Source: JAWWPY01 sp964412845
GTDB taxonomy: Bacteria > Actinomycetota > Actinomycetes > Streptosporangiales > Streptosporangiaceae
Direction of reading: 5' to 3'
Assembly: GCA_964412845.1 (NCBI GenBank)
Contig: CAYPQM010000002.1
Span: 1 to 64,000, forward strand
Length of the DNA: 64,000 nt
The translations under genes were made by a program, and so were the position numbers. The notes under the pieces are model-generated. The model made no database searches. It was not told the DNA's origin and was given only the letters and a program-made list of their open reading frames with translations. Numbering within the stretch: position 1 is the first letter of the stretch; every line of letters begins with the position of its first letter. This document shows, piece after piece, positions 38,570 to 46,871 of this stretch.

Positions 38570-40308
38570 GCTGTCACCAGCTCGCGGTCAAGCTCGATCC
38601 CGTGGATGATCTCGGAGAGCGCCGAGACGATGACCTCGGCGGGCGGGGGCGTGACCGCGTTGCCGTAGAGCCTGGTAGCGACCTCAGCGCTGATGTCGTC
38701 GGGCATCACGAAGTCGTCGTCGAAGGCCATGCCCCTGTGCGACTCGTCGATCTTCATCATCCGGAACAGCACGGACTCCAGGCCCATGCGCTCGGCGGTC
38801 CTGGCCGCCTCGGCGCCGAGCCGGGCGATAGCATCCGTGTGCCGCTTGTCGTCGTCGGCCCGGCCCGCGTCGTCCTTCTTCAGCTCCCGGGTCTTCAGGG
38901 TGATCTCCTGGATCCGCTCGACGGACTGGATGATGTGCCGCGGGTCGACCTCCAAGCTGTTGTGGGCGCGGGACAGGGCGTAGCGGTCGCGGGTGGTCAG
39001 GGTGCCCATGGGCTCGTCGGCGGGCGCGGCGTTGCCGTTGCCGTAGTAGGGCACCATCAGGTCGAGCGTCGGCTGCTGCATCAGGCCGATGTGGTTGCCG
39101 TTCGCGGTCAGGGTCGGCATCGGTGCGGCGGTCTTGCGGGCGCCGTTCAGGGAGCCCCCGCCGCGCATGGTGATGAGCATCGGCGGGATCGTGACGCTGG
39201 CGGTGCCCGTGTGCTGCCGGGCCCAGGCGGCCGATCTGCCTTCGGTGTCGTGCGCGATTTCGATGGGGGGCACAGCGATGCCGTCGGACTCGCGGGTGGT
39301 CCTGGTCGGCATGGGCTCGGAGACGGGCGTCGGGCTGGTCCGCCAGGTGCCGCCCGCCGGGACGAGGAAGGGCTCTCCGTACTTGACGACACCCATGCCG
39401 ATGCGGGCCATGGTCATGGGGGCGAGCGGCGCCTCGCGGTCCCCGATCGCGGTGATCGGCTTGGTGAAGTCGAGGGCTGTCGCCGCGCCGATGACTTCGG
39501 GGTGGACGACCTGTCCGCGGCAGTCGCTGTTCGGGCAGCGGTAAACGTACTGTCCGCTCTTGATCCCGTAGACGCCCATATCCTTGCGCGGGTCCTTGAA
39601 CACCTGCATCGCCCACACTCGGCGGTCGCAGCGCGGGCACCAGGCGCGGGGCCGCAGCCACTTGTCCCAGTCGGGGTCGCGGCCGAGGGCTTCGAGCCAG
39701 TACGCCAGGTACGCGCGGTCGCGGGACTGCGGGCAGCGCTTGGTACGCACCGGGACGGCGTGTGCCGAGTTCAGCGCGATCAGCTTGGTCTTGTAGCCGA
39801 GCATGTGGAACCGGTGCAGGTACTTGTCCCACTCGGCCCACTTGCGGACCTGCGGCACGTTCTCCACGACGCCAGCCAGCACCGGAAATCCGGTCAGCCA
39901 CATGGCTTCCAGATACAGGGGCACCTCGGTCATCAGCGCGCGGGAACGGATCCCCGTCTCGGAGATCTCCGGCTCCAGCCCGGGGATGGCGTACTGGTTG
40001 ATCTTGTCGAACCACATCGGGCGGCCGGCGGCGTCGGTCCAGTGCGGGCAGGCCGGGGAGTCCCACTTGAACGCGCGCGGCTTGCGCTTGCTCACGCAGG
40101 TCGTCTGGATGTCGGTCTGGAGGTGCTCGGCGTCCGGGAAGTTCAGCGCATGCACGCGGATCGCGTGCGGACTGTGGTTGATGCCCTCAACGACCCTGAT
40201 GCCGGGAACCTTCCGGAGCGCCTGGGAGGAGCCGCCGGCACCGCAGAAGCCGTCTCCGGCTTCGATGTCGCCGTCGCGGTCGCGGCCACAGGTCAGCAGC
40301 GAGGTCAT
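38566..40308 (-). CDS. DNA cytosine-C5 methyltransferase with zinc insertion
   Basis: The 580-residue protein has Dcm-type motifs: I DGFCGAGGSSQAL (about 19-31), IV-region SPACPHW (about 84-90, where PCQ is usual), VI GVVENVPQV (about 146-154), VIII QSRDR (about 193-197), and X-like YGNAVTPPPAEVI near 552-564. A four-Cys insertion (CPRC and CPNSDC) lies about 224-262, and repeated PAPTLT-like target-region segments follow. A protective or epigenetic function for the element's DNA is likely. The non-standard motif IV keeps a Cys-Pro order that should be checked. Confidence 0.8.
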   Translation of the reverse strand: MTSLLTCGRDRDGDIEAGDGFCGAGGSSQALRKVPGIRVVEGINHSPHAIRVHALNFPDAEHLQTDIQTTCVSKRKPRAFKWDSPACPHWTDAAGRPMWFDKINQYAIPGLEPEISETGIRSRALMTEVPLYLEAMWLTGFPVLAGVVENVPQVRKWAEWDKYLHRFHMLGYKTKLIALNSAHAVPVRTKRCPQSRDRAYLAYWLEALGRDPDWDKWLRPRAWCPRCDRRVWAMQVFKDPRKDMGVYGIKSGQYVYRCPNSDCRGQVVHPEVIGAATALDFTKPITAIGDREAPLAPMTMARIGMGVVKYGEPFLVPAGGTWRTSPTPVSEPMPTRTTRESDGIAVPPIEIAHDTEGRSAAWARQHTGTASVTIPPMLITMRGGGSLNGARKTAAPMPTLTANGNHIGLMQQPTLDLMVPYYGNGNAAPADEPMGTLTTRDRYALSRAHNSLEVDPRHIIQSVERIQEITLKTRELKKDDAGRADDDKRHTDAIARLGAEAARTAERMGLESVLFRMMKIDESHRGMAFDDDFVMPDDISAEVATRLYGNAVTPPPAEVIVSALSEIIHGIELDRELVTA

Positions 40309-40703
40309 CGGGCGTAGCCGTTGAGCAGCTGCATCATCTGCTCATACAGCGGGTTGCCCGGCAGCGCATGGCCTTCGACGACGCCGGCGAGTTCGACGGC
40401 GGCCTTGGCCATCTCCTCTCCCACCGGGGTGTGGCTGATCCAGGAGCTGACCTGCGTATCGAGCATGTTCCAGTTGGCGATCGGCATGACACGCGTGCCC
40501 AGGTTGGGACGCGCGTTGATCATGCCCTTCGCTTCGAGGATCTTGAGCGCTTCGCGCACCGCCGTACGCGAGAGGCCGTAGGTGCGTGCCAGAGCCTCCG
40601 GAGAGAGCGCGCCGCCGGGGGTGTATTCGCCGGCCGCGATGGCCTTGCCGAGGATCTCGGCAAGGCGATGCGGCAGGGTGCGCCTGATGATGATCGTGAC
40701 CAT
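40305..40703 (-). CDS. Short GntR-family regulator
   Basis: The 132-residue protein is a GntR winged helix (ALARTYGLSRTAVREALKILEAKGMINARPNLGTRV, about 38-73) followed by a truncated helical tail of about 55 residues. The FadR C-terminal domain is normally twice this long, so effector binding is doubtful. It overlaps the methyltransferase gene by 4 bp and lies between it and the sigma factor gene. Confidence 0.75.
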   Translation of the reverse strand: MVTIIIRRTLPHRLAEILGKAIAAGEYTPGGALSPEALARTYGLSRTAVREALKILEAKGMINARPNLGTRVMPIANWNMLDTQVSSWISHTPVGEEMAKAAVELAGVVEGHALPGNPLYEQMMQLLNGYAR

Positions 40704-40771
40704 AATGTGCCTTTTCGGTGTGAGGTAAGGAAGACCGGTGCGTATGCCACGATCCGGATCGTGAACAGATG

Positions 40772-41344
40772 TCAGATCGCGTCGGCCGGCAGCAGGCGGG
40801 CCAGGCTTCGGACGGCTCGGTATTGCAGGGTCTTGACGGCGCCTTCCTGCTTGCCCATGATCTCGGCGGTCTCGGTGACGGACTTCTGTTCGAGGAAGCG
40901 CAGCGTGACGCACATCTGCTGCTGCTCGTTGAGCCGTTTGACGGCGCTGCGGAGTACGCAGTTGTCCAGGTACGTCACGATGGCGTCCTCGGTCGACGGC
41001 TCCAGCTCATCGCCGTCGAGCATTTCGCCGGTCGAGACCTCCCGGCGGTGGCGACTCGACTTGAAGTTGTCCGCGATGAGGTTGCGGGCGATGGTGATGA
41101 GCCACGCTCCGAGGTCCTTGCCCTGCCAGCTGAAGGTGGTGATCCGGCACAACGCGCGGACGAACGTCTCGCTGGTGAGGTCTTCGGCCAGCGGACGGGT
41201 GGCGACGCGGTAGTAGATGAAGCGGAACACCGTGTCGCGGTAGGCGACATACAGCTCGCCGAAGGCTTCTCGGTCGCCGGCCTGGGCAGCCGTGACGATC
41301 TCCACCATTCGCTCGTGCGCGAGCACCTGGGTGCGGTCAGTCAT
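40772..41344 (-). CDS. ECF sigma factor, BldN type
   Basis: The 190-residue sigma factor has region 2 (AQAGDREAFGELYVAYRDTV, EDLTSETFVRALCRITTFSW, LGAWLITIARNLIADNFKSS, about 19-100) and region 4 (CVTLRFLEQKSVTETAEIMG KQEGAVKTLQYRAVRSLARL, about 145-185). These segments closely follow Streptomyces BldN, the ECF sigma factor of aerial-mycelium development. The long N-terminal pro-region of BldN is missing. It could redirect host developmental transcription or drive element genes. No cognate anti-sigma gene of RsbN type is adjacent. The membrane protein gene upstream overlaps by 8 bp. Confidence 0.85.
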   Translation of the reverse strand: MTDRTQVLAHERMVEIVTAAQAGDREAFGELYVAYRDTVFRFIYYRVATRPLAEDLTSETFVRALCRITTFSWQGKDLGAWLITIARNLIADNFKSSRHRREVSTGEMLDGDELEPSTEDAIVTYLDNCVLRSAVKRLNEQQQMCVTLRFLEQKSVTETAEIMGKQEGAVKTLQYRAVRSLARLLPADAI

Positions 41345-41558
41345 CGTGGAGTCCTGGGGTTGGTCTGGGTGAGGGGACAGAGACCGGTGCTGCGCGTCGT
41401 GCCGTGCGCCTGTGTAGGGCCTTCTCGATCAGCGACAGCGAGGCGCCGACCGCGATCACGGTCACCAGGAAGATCAGGGCGAGCAGCAGGCTGGCCAGCG
41501 GGTCGACGCAGATGGCGCCGAGGATGCGCCAGCTGGCGGTAAAGATCCGGAAGATCAC
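41337..41558 (-). CDS. Small membrane protein next to sigma factor
   Basis: The 73-residue protein has one or two hydrophobic helices (ASLLLALIFLVTVIAVGASL) with basic flanks and a Pro-rich tail. GTG 41558 is the only credible start. It overlaps the sigma gene by 8 bp; a membrane regulator of the sigma factor is possible but unproven. Confidence 0.5.
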   Translation of the reverse strand: MIFRIFTASWRILGAICVDPLASLLLALIFLVTVIAVGASLSLIEKALHRRTARRAAPVSVPSPRPTPGLHDD

Positions 41559-41718
41559 CGCGGGGAGCCCGCGGAGCTGCCGACGGTCACGCCGCGGCGA
41601 GGTGAAGAAGACATGCCGAATACGGCTTTCGAGAGTGATGAATGCGACGTGCTGCGAAACCGGCGGGCGCGCACTCCAGGAGAATCGCTCGAAACTCGAC
41701 GCGCGCCCGTCGGCGATG

Positions 41719-41762
41719 AAGGCCCAGCCCGCCCGACCGGGGGGGAAGAGAGGCGGGCTGGG
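41719..41762 (-). terminator. Hairpin terminator
   Basis: A 13-bp stem GGCCCAGCCCGCC and complement with an 18-nt loop lies 14 bp beyond the stop of the 41777 gene, separating it from the sigma-factor operon. Confidence 0.6.
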
Positions 41763-41776
41763 CCGCTCGGGGGCCG

Positions 41777-42010
41777 CTACTCGGCGGCGGCCGGTTCCTG
41801 CATTGGCGGCGCGTGCGCGAGTGGGGGCGTCGTAGCCCAGCGGGACGGCGGGACGTGCTCGAAGGCTTCGGCGCGACCCGCCCTCGGGCGCCGCGGCGGG
41901 ATGATCGGCTCGTCCTTGTCGCGGCGGATCGCCACGTAGCTCATGGCCACACCGACGCCGATGCAGATGCCGACCAGCAGCACGGCGCCGTAGGACAGGA
42001 ACGTCATCAT
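41777..42010 (-). CDS. Small single-pass membrane protein
   Basis: The 77-residue protein has one N-terminal helix (LSYGAVLLVGICIGVGVAM) and a Pro-rich cytoplasmic tail. ATGA overlap with the candidate annealing protein gene. Confidence 0.6.
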   Translation of the reverse strand: MMTFLSYGAVLLVGICIGVGVAMSYVAIRRDKDEPIIPPRRPRAGRAEAFEHVPPSRWATTPPLAHAPPMQEPAAAE

Positions 42011-42906
42011 GACGCTGCCGCCGTTTCGGTTTCGGCGACCTCGGGCGCGGCTTCCGCCGTCGCGTCCTCGCCGACCGGGGCGGTGGCCGAGGGGAGGTCG
42101 AGCAGCCCGCGCACGGTGTCCTCCTGGAGAGGGAACTCGATCGGGATCGTGCACCCACCGCGGCCCAGACTCGACCAGATGATTTCGAGCTGTACGACGT
42201 CCTGGATGCCCCAGTTGCGCTTCTTGCAGCTGACCTTGCCCTCCAGCCGCTTGAGCTCGACGTTTCGACTGGCGTAGTTGGAGACGACCTTGGCGATGCG
42301 GTCTTCCAGAGACACACCGTTGCCGCGCTCCAAGGTCTGGAAGCACAGCGCCTTGGCCTGGTCCACGTACCAGAGCGGCAGTACCTGGAAGATCACCTCC
42401 CGGACGAACGTGGCGCCGATCCTGTTGATCGGGCCTCGGTTGTCCGGCTGTCGCTGGTCGCTCGACGGCACCACCTCGCGGCGTACCCAGTCGGGCACGA
42501 AGAACGTGGCGCTGGCCTCGCTGTTGTCTTCCTGGTCCCAGGCGAAGGCGCGGGCGTGCGTGCCGCTGTGCTGGCTGTCGCGGTGGAGCTCGATCGTGCC
42601 CCACACGGTGTTCGTCCAGCAGCGGGCGATCTCGCGTGCCAGGTAGACGCTCGCGCCGCTGGTCTGAAACGGCTTGCCGTCGTGGTCCCGTAGCGTGCGC
42701 CGGTAGAACGCCCTTTCCGCCACCACCGGGATGCTGCACGTGTAGGTCATCATCTTCCGGGCGCGCTCGATGTCGCGGGGGAACCGGCGCGCGGTGGCGA
42801 TCGCGGTGTGCTTGTCCGCGATGAGCTGGGCCAGCTCCGCGTTGGCGTTCTCCCGGGCCACGATGGCCCGGTGCGGCAGCGAAACCTCGTCGTCGAGAAT
42901 GCTCAT
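42007..42906 (-). CDS. Candidate single-strand annealing recombinase (Sak3-like)
   Basis: The 299-residue protein shows the pattern RRFPRDIERARKMMTYTCSI, then AFYRRTLRDHDGKPFQTSGA and SVYLAREIARCWTNTVWG. It later has DNRGPINRIGATFVREVIFQ and an acidic, low-complexity tail. I associate the first segments with Sak3-type phage annealing proteins. It lies beside a PD-(D/E)XK exonuclease gene, the usual partner in two-component phage recombination systems. The assignment rests on pattern and context. Confidence 0.6.
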   Translation of the reverse strand: MSILDDEVSLPHRAIVARENANAELAQLIADKHTAIATARRFPRDIERARKMMTYTCSIPVVAERAFYRRTLRDHDGKPFQTSGASVYLAREIARCWTNTVWGTIELHRDSQHSGTHARAFAWDQEDNSEASATFFVPDWVRREVVPSSDQRQPDNRGPINRIGATFVREVIFQVLPLWYVDQAKALCFQTLERGNGVSLEDRIAKVVSNYASRNVELKRLEGKVSCKKRNWGIQDVVQLEIIWSSLGRGGCTIPIEFPLQEDTVRGLLDLPSATAPVGEDATAEAAPEVAETETAAAS

Positions 42907-42910
42907 CGCT

Positions 42911-43849
42911 TTACCAGCGCTCCCAGTTGTAGGCGTTCATCACCCACGGCGGCAGCGGCAGGCGTTCGATCCGGTCGGGGTAGGCAGGCCATTGGCCGGA
43001 CTCGGTGCACTCCCGGTAGAGGCGGATAGCCTTGCGGTTCAGCTCGCGGCCGATCTGCATCGCGTCGGGGTCGGGCCGGACGCAGCGCACGTAGTAGGGC
43101 GCCGTCTTCTCCTGGCAGACGAGGAGGAAGTCGATGTCGTCCTTGTCGGCCAGGCCGAGCTCGACGGCGCCGTTTTCGTACCAGTCGGCCTGCTGGTGCC
43201 AGCCCTTCTCGTGCATCGCCTTACTCAGCGACAGGTCGTCGATGGCGTGGCAGCTCTTGAGGTCAACGATGACGAGACGTCCGCGACGCGTGAAGATCAT
43301 CGAGTCGGGCCGGGCCCGGAGCATGACGCCGTGCTCCTCGTCGCGCCAGAACAGCGAGTGCTCGACCATGGCGTCGTCGACGGCGAACAGCGGGCCGGCC
43401 TCAGGATGGCGACGGACGATGTCGGCCATCGCCTTCATCCGGAGATACTCGTGCTTCAGCAGCGTGATCACGCCGCTCGCACGGTTCGCCTGCTCCTTCT
43501 CCTGCGTGTCCTTCTTCCGCCGGTTCTGCTCGTCGAGCATGACGACTTCGGGGTCGCCGCCGAACAGCTCGCTGTGCAGCGCGGTCCCGAACTCCATCTC
43601 GGGGGTCGCGATGCGGCCGTGGAGGCGGTCGTAGTCGAAGCGGGCCGGGGTGCCCGGCGGGAGGATCCGCCGGGCGCCGGTGGAGGACAGGGAGCCGCCG
43701 GCGACGGGGTCGGCGTGGTACTCGCGCAGCGACATGCGCGCGCGGATGCCGGGCTCGGTGATCGGTTCGCCGCGGTACTCGGCCAGGAACTGCGCCGGGG
43801 CGTCCGAGGCGGCCGGGTCGATGGCGAGGATGTCAGCGATGACGGTCAC
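42911..43849 (-). CDS. PD-(D/E)XK exonuclease (RecE/RecB-like)
   Basis: The 312-residue protein fits the phage PDDEXK exonuclease family: FGTALHSELF (about 87-96), LRARPDSMIF (about 177-186) and RLVIVDLKSCHAIDDLSL (about 190-207), with the D...DxK ligands. A Trp/Gln-rich WHQQADWYENG helix follows. It would resect double-stranded ends for the adjacent annealing protein. GTG start in GTGA overlap with the upstream gene. Confidence 0.8.
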   Translation of the reverse strand: MTVIADILAIDPAASDAPAQFLAEYRGEPITEPGIRARMSLREYHADPVAGGSLSSTGARRILPPGTPARFDYDRLHGRIATPEMEFGTALHSELFGGDPEVVMLDEQNRRKKDTQEKEQANRASGVITLLKHEYLRMKAMADIVRRHPEAGPLFAVDDAMVEHSLFWRDEEHGVMLRARPDSMIFTRRGRLVIVDLKSCHAIDDLSLSKAMHEKGWHQQADWYENGAVELGLADKDDIDFLLVCQEKTAPYYVRCVRPDPDAMQIGRELNRKAIRLYRECTESGQWPAYPDRIERLPLPPWVMNAYNWERW

Positions 43850-44145
43850 AGTCCTCGTCCCTTCGACCAGTCGGTGAGGCCGATGGTCTGCTCCCACGGC
43901 AGATGCGTCGGCCCGGCGGGGTGGTTGACGTGCGGCGGGTACTGCCGTCCCGCCTGCCGCGTCTCGTCATCGACCTGGGTGCCGGCGGCGATGGCGGCCG
44001 CGATCGGCCGCCAGGCCTCGGCGGCCTCGGCCGCGAGTCGCTCGGCGTCGTCATGGGCGCCGCCCCAACCGCCGGTGTCGGTCAGCGACACGGCGTACGC
44101 GGCCTGCTCGGCCGCCGCATGGGCGCGCAGGAACGTGGCGCTCAC
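43846..44145 (-). CDS. Hypothetical protein
   Basis: The 99-residue, Ala-rich helical protein ends in THLPWEQTIGLTDWSKGRGL. GTGA overlaps on both sides place it in the recombination operon. Not recognised. Confidence 0.55.
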   Translation of the reverse strand: MSATFLRAHAAAEQAAYAVSLTDTGGWGGAHDDAERLAAEAAEAWRPIAAAIAAGTQVDDETRQAGRQYPPHVNHPAGPTHLPWEQTIGLTDWSKGRGL

Positions 44146-44618
44146 CACCGGGCCACCGCTTCCAAGAACTGGGCGTGGACCGCCTCGGAGGCGGCGCTGG
44201 CCTCCTGCGGGGAGCCTCCCGCGCGAAGGACACGGGCGTAGGCTTCGAAGCGGTTGTCCTGAACCGGGCCGGGCTGGGCCAGCACCTGCATACGCACGCT
44301 GACGGTCTTGCTGAACGCGACGTCGTACCAGGTCCCGCGGGCGTCGGTGTGTTCCTGGCGGTAGTCCCAACGCGCGCGGACCTGCTTCTCAGCCGACTCC
44401 GCAACGGCTTGGAGGCGCTCGATGCGCCGGGAGTTGTCCTCGTACTCCTCGCTCGGCACGATCAGCGTGATCGGGTCCAGGCCGCCGGGCATGATCCGTG
44501 CCGCCTGCTCGGGGTGCTCCTCGATCCAGTCCGCGAGCGCGCGGAGTCCGGCAACAGTGGTGTCCGCCAGTTGCAGCGTCGCGAGCGGGATGTCGGGGTG
44601 CAGCTGGTCCTCGTTCAT
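44142..44618 (-). CDS. Hypothetical protein
   Basis: The 158-residue helical protein has a coiled-coil-like part (SRRIERLQAVAESAEKQVRA) and a C-terminal Ala-rich helix. Coupled by ATGA to the 44615 gene. Not recognised. Confidence 0.55.
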   Translation of the reverse strand: MNEDQLHPDIPLATLQLADTTVAGLRALADWIEEHPEQAARIMPGGLDPITLIVPSEEYEDNSRRIERLQAVAESAEKQVRARWDYRQEHTDARGTWYDVAFSKTVSVRMQVLAQPGPVQDNRFEAYARVLRAGGSPQEASAASEAVHAQFLEAVARW

Positions 44619-45466
44619 GCCGCCGCTCCGAGTGCTTCGGCGATCTGCTCGACGCTGGCGTCCAGCGCGATCGCGCGGCCGACGATGGCCTTCGTGAGCT
44701 CGGCGGCGACGTAGTCGCCGGACTCGGAGCTGTCCGCAGCGACCTGGACGCGGGCGCGGTCAACGGCGGCGAGGTTGTACCAGCGGGCGTGGAGCGACGT
44801 GGTGCGGGCGTCGGCCCGCTCTCCCGCGGCGTCCGGGTTGCTTACGTGGCGGACCCAGGCAGCGCGGCCGGCGTCGACCGGACCGAGCGTCTGGCGGGTT
44901 CGCGCTTCGAGCTCCATCAGCGGGCGGTCGTCGCGAATCGGGGCCATCTCCCGCGTCTGCTCCACGTCGGCGACCGGGACGTCGGGCCACTCGTCGTTGC
45001 TGCGCGTGTCGTGCTTCGCGGCCCACCACAACGTGGGGTCGAGGGCGATCCAGCGCGCTCCGTCGAAGGCGTTCGGCTGGGTAGGCGGCGCGGGCGGAAC
45101 CGAAGCGTTCTGCGTTCCGCTGGTGCCCGGCTTGGCCAGGAGCAGCGTCGTCGCCGAGGCGCCGTCGACCGTCGCTGGCCAGGTCGCCGAGTCGTAGGGG
45201 TTCACGCCCCAGCCGGCACCCTCGAAGACCAAGCTGACGGTCGTCGACGGCGGCAGAGACGCGATGCCGACCTCGGCGGGAACGGGCTCCATGTCGATCA
45301 GCGTGGGCGCCGAGTCGTTGACGCGCTGGGCCATCTGCGGACGACTGACCCGCGACATGGGTCGAGCGGGACGGGTGTCGGTCTCGCGGGCGAACGGTGC
45401 CCGGATCCGGCGAAGTCCGGTCGGTTCGGTGGCGCTGCGCCCGTTTCGGGCGCTACGGTTCATCAT
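44615..45466 (-). CDS. Hypothetical protein
   Basis: The 283-residue protein has a basic N-terminus (NRSARNGRSATEPTGLRRIR), a beta-rich middle with many Trp (FEGAGWGVNPYDSATW, ARWIALDPTLWWAAKHD) and a helical tail. ATG 45466 is favoured by AGGTGA upstream. First gene of the exonuclease operon. Not recognised. Confidence 0.55.
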   Translation of the reverse strand: MMNRSARNGRSATEPTGLRRIRAPFARETDTRPARPMSRVSRPQMAQRVNDSAPTLIDMEPVPAEVGIASLPPSTTVSLVFEGAGWGVNPYDSATWPATVDGASATTLLLAKPGTSGTQNASVPPAPPTQPNAFDGARWIALDPTLWWAAKHDTRSNDEWPDVPVADVEQTREMAPIRDDRPLMELEARTRQTLGPVDAGRAAWVRHVSNPDAAGERADARTTSLHARWYNLAAVDRARVQVAADSSESGDYVAAELTKAIVGRAIALDASVEQIAEALGAAA

Positions 45467-45537
45467 GCCGGTCACCTCCAAGTGCTGATGTCGGGAAATA
45501 GGTGGCTGTGCGTGGCGGCTGTTCCGGGCTGGGCTGG

Positions 45538-45846
45538 CTACGGAACGGCCGCCTTCGTCTTGCGGCGGGCTTCGCGTTGGACTGCCTTGTCGTAGGACTT
45601 GGCCGGGGTCTCCCGCCGCGGCACAAGGGGCTCCCGGGCCTCGACGCGGTTCTCGCGGCGCAGCTTTTCGCGGTAGGCGCGCGCCTCGGCCCGGAGGAAA
45701 CGCGGGTCGCGTCCGTTTCCGGCCCAGTAGAAGGGCACCCGGCCCTCGGTCACGAGCAGCTCCACGTGGCTGACCGGCTTCCCGAGGAACTCGGCGAACT
45801 GCTCCTTGGTCAGGTCGGGAAGGTCGTCATCGCTGGTGTGGCTCAT
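45538..45846 (-). CDS. HTH-like small protein
   Basis: The 102-residue protein has LTKEQFAEFLGKPVSHVELL VTEGRVPFYWAGNG (about 12-45), an excisionase-type DNA-binding pattern, and a long Arg/Lys/Glu-rich tail. Coupled by ATGA to the Cro-like gene. A directionality factor or early regulator is plausible. Confidence 0.6.
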   Translation of the reverse strand: MSHTSDDDLPDLTKEQFAEFLGKPVSHVELLVTEGRVPFYWAGNGRDPRFLRAEARAYREKLRRENRVEAREPLVPRRETPAKSYDKAVQREARRKTKAAVP

Positions 45847-46127
45847 CGCGGCGCTCCCACGCGCTCGCGCCGGCGCGGCTCGTCAGTCACCAGCCGGAAC
45901 AACCGCTCGTAGGCGGTGCCCGGCTTGACCCCGGTGCCGGTGGCGACGTGCATCAGGCCGGAGACCACCTCGATGCCGCAGGCGTCGTGAATGCCGCGGC
46001 TCACGGACGAGGCATCGACGCCGGCCGCGTGGGCGATCTGCTCGTTGGTGTCCAACTTGGCCCTGCGGCCGAGCCATCTCAGGCCCGCAGGGTCGATCCG
46101 GTGGTGCGCGGGCGCCTTGGATCGCAT
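45843..46127 (-). CDS. Cro-like XRE regulator
   Basis: The 94-residue protein has an XRE-type HTH: LGRRAKLDTNEQIAHAAGVD ASSVSRGIHDA (about 17-48), and a short C-terminal extension. GGAGC precedes ATG 46127. It is divergent from the repressor gene at 46400, with GGATGCAATCT repeats between them, which is the layout of a phage immunity switch. Confidence 0.7.
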   Translation of the reverse strand: MRSKAPAHHRIDPAGLRWLGRRAKLDTNEQIAHAAGVDASSVSRGIHDACGIEVVSGLMHVATGTGVKPGTAYERLFRLVTDEPRRRERVGAPR

Positions 46128-46154
46128 GACGGTTTGCTCCACAGTTGTGTTGTA

Positions 46155-46192
46155 TGGATGCAATCTCGCATCGCATTGCGTGGATGCAATCT
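46155..46192. promoter_or_regulatory. Immunity operators (two direct repeats)
   Basis: TGGATGCAATCT occurs exactly at 46155-46166 and 46181-46192, just upstream of the Cro-like gene. Confidence 0.65.
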
Positions 46193-46356
46193 ACGCCGCG
46201 TATCCATGCAATGCAACTGGAGCTGGTATTGATACGTGTTCGCAGGTGGCGTGCGTGCGCCCGTTGGCGTGATTTCGCTCTCGCGGTCGGATGCGCGCGC
46301 GGCTAGCCTGACCGCTGGGCGGGTGCGGCGCGGATTTGCGCCCGGGTACCGGGCTC

Positions 46357-46368
46357 AGATTGCATGTA
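46357..46368. promoter_or_regulatory. Immunity operator (inverted copy)
   Basis: AGATTGCATGTA matches the reverse complement of TGGATGCAATCT at the first nine bases. It lies about 32 bp upstream of the repressor start. Confidence 0.5.
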
Positions 46369-46399
46369 TGCGATGCACGCACGGCGCGAGAGGTCACGT

Positions 46400-46849
46400 A
46401 TGCCCAGGTTGGACAGCGCGGAACGCAAGAAGGTGTGGCAGGCGTACGTGAAGAGCCGCCTCGACGATTCGGGCCTCAAGCAGTTTGAGCTCGAAGCCCT
46501 CACGGACGGCGTTGTCACCACCACGATGGTCTCGAACTGGGTGACCGGCCGGTCCGGCGTGGAGGCGGAGGCTGCGGCGCTCTTCGCGCTGGCGACGAAC
46601 TCCCCCGTGGGGGAAGCGCTCGAGGCTGCCGGCTACGGCAAGTTCGCCGAGATCGTCGCGTCCCAGATGGCACCACAGGCGGATCCGCGAATCACCCGGC
46701 TGCTGGACGACCCGCTCTTGACGGAGGAGGACCGGTCGGACTTCCGGGAGCTGCTTCAGCGTCGGCAGAACCGCCTTGCCGTCGAACTCGTCGCGATCCT
46801 TGTCGAGATGGTGAAGACGCGCCAGTCGGAGTCGAGCAGGCAGGAATAG
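46400..46849 (+). CDS. Phage repressor-like protein
   Basis: The 149-residue protein has an HTH-like N-terminal half (VWQAYVKSRLDDSGLKQFELEALTDGVVTTTMVSNWVTGR, about 11-50) and a helical C-terminal half that may dimerise. GAGAGG precedes the ATG. Position between the operators and the attachment site, facing the Cro-like gene, suggests the lysogeny repressor. Confidence 0.65.
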   Translation: MPRLDSAERKKVWQAYVKSRLDDSGLKQFELEALTDGVVTTTMVSNWVTGRSGVEAEAAALFALATNSPVGEALEAAGYGKFAEIVASQMAPQADPRITRLLDDPLLTEEDRSDFRELLQRRQNRLAVELVAILVEMVKTRQSESSRQE

Positions 46850-46871
46850 ACCCTTGCACAGCCATGATCAA

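Noticed and set aside
38602..40317. A 571-residue plus-strand open frame
   Set aside because: It is antisense to the cytosine methyltransferase, which has clear motifs on the minus strand.
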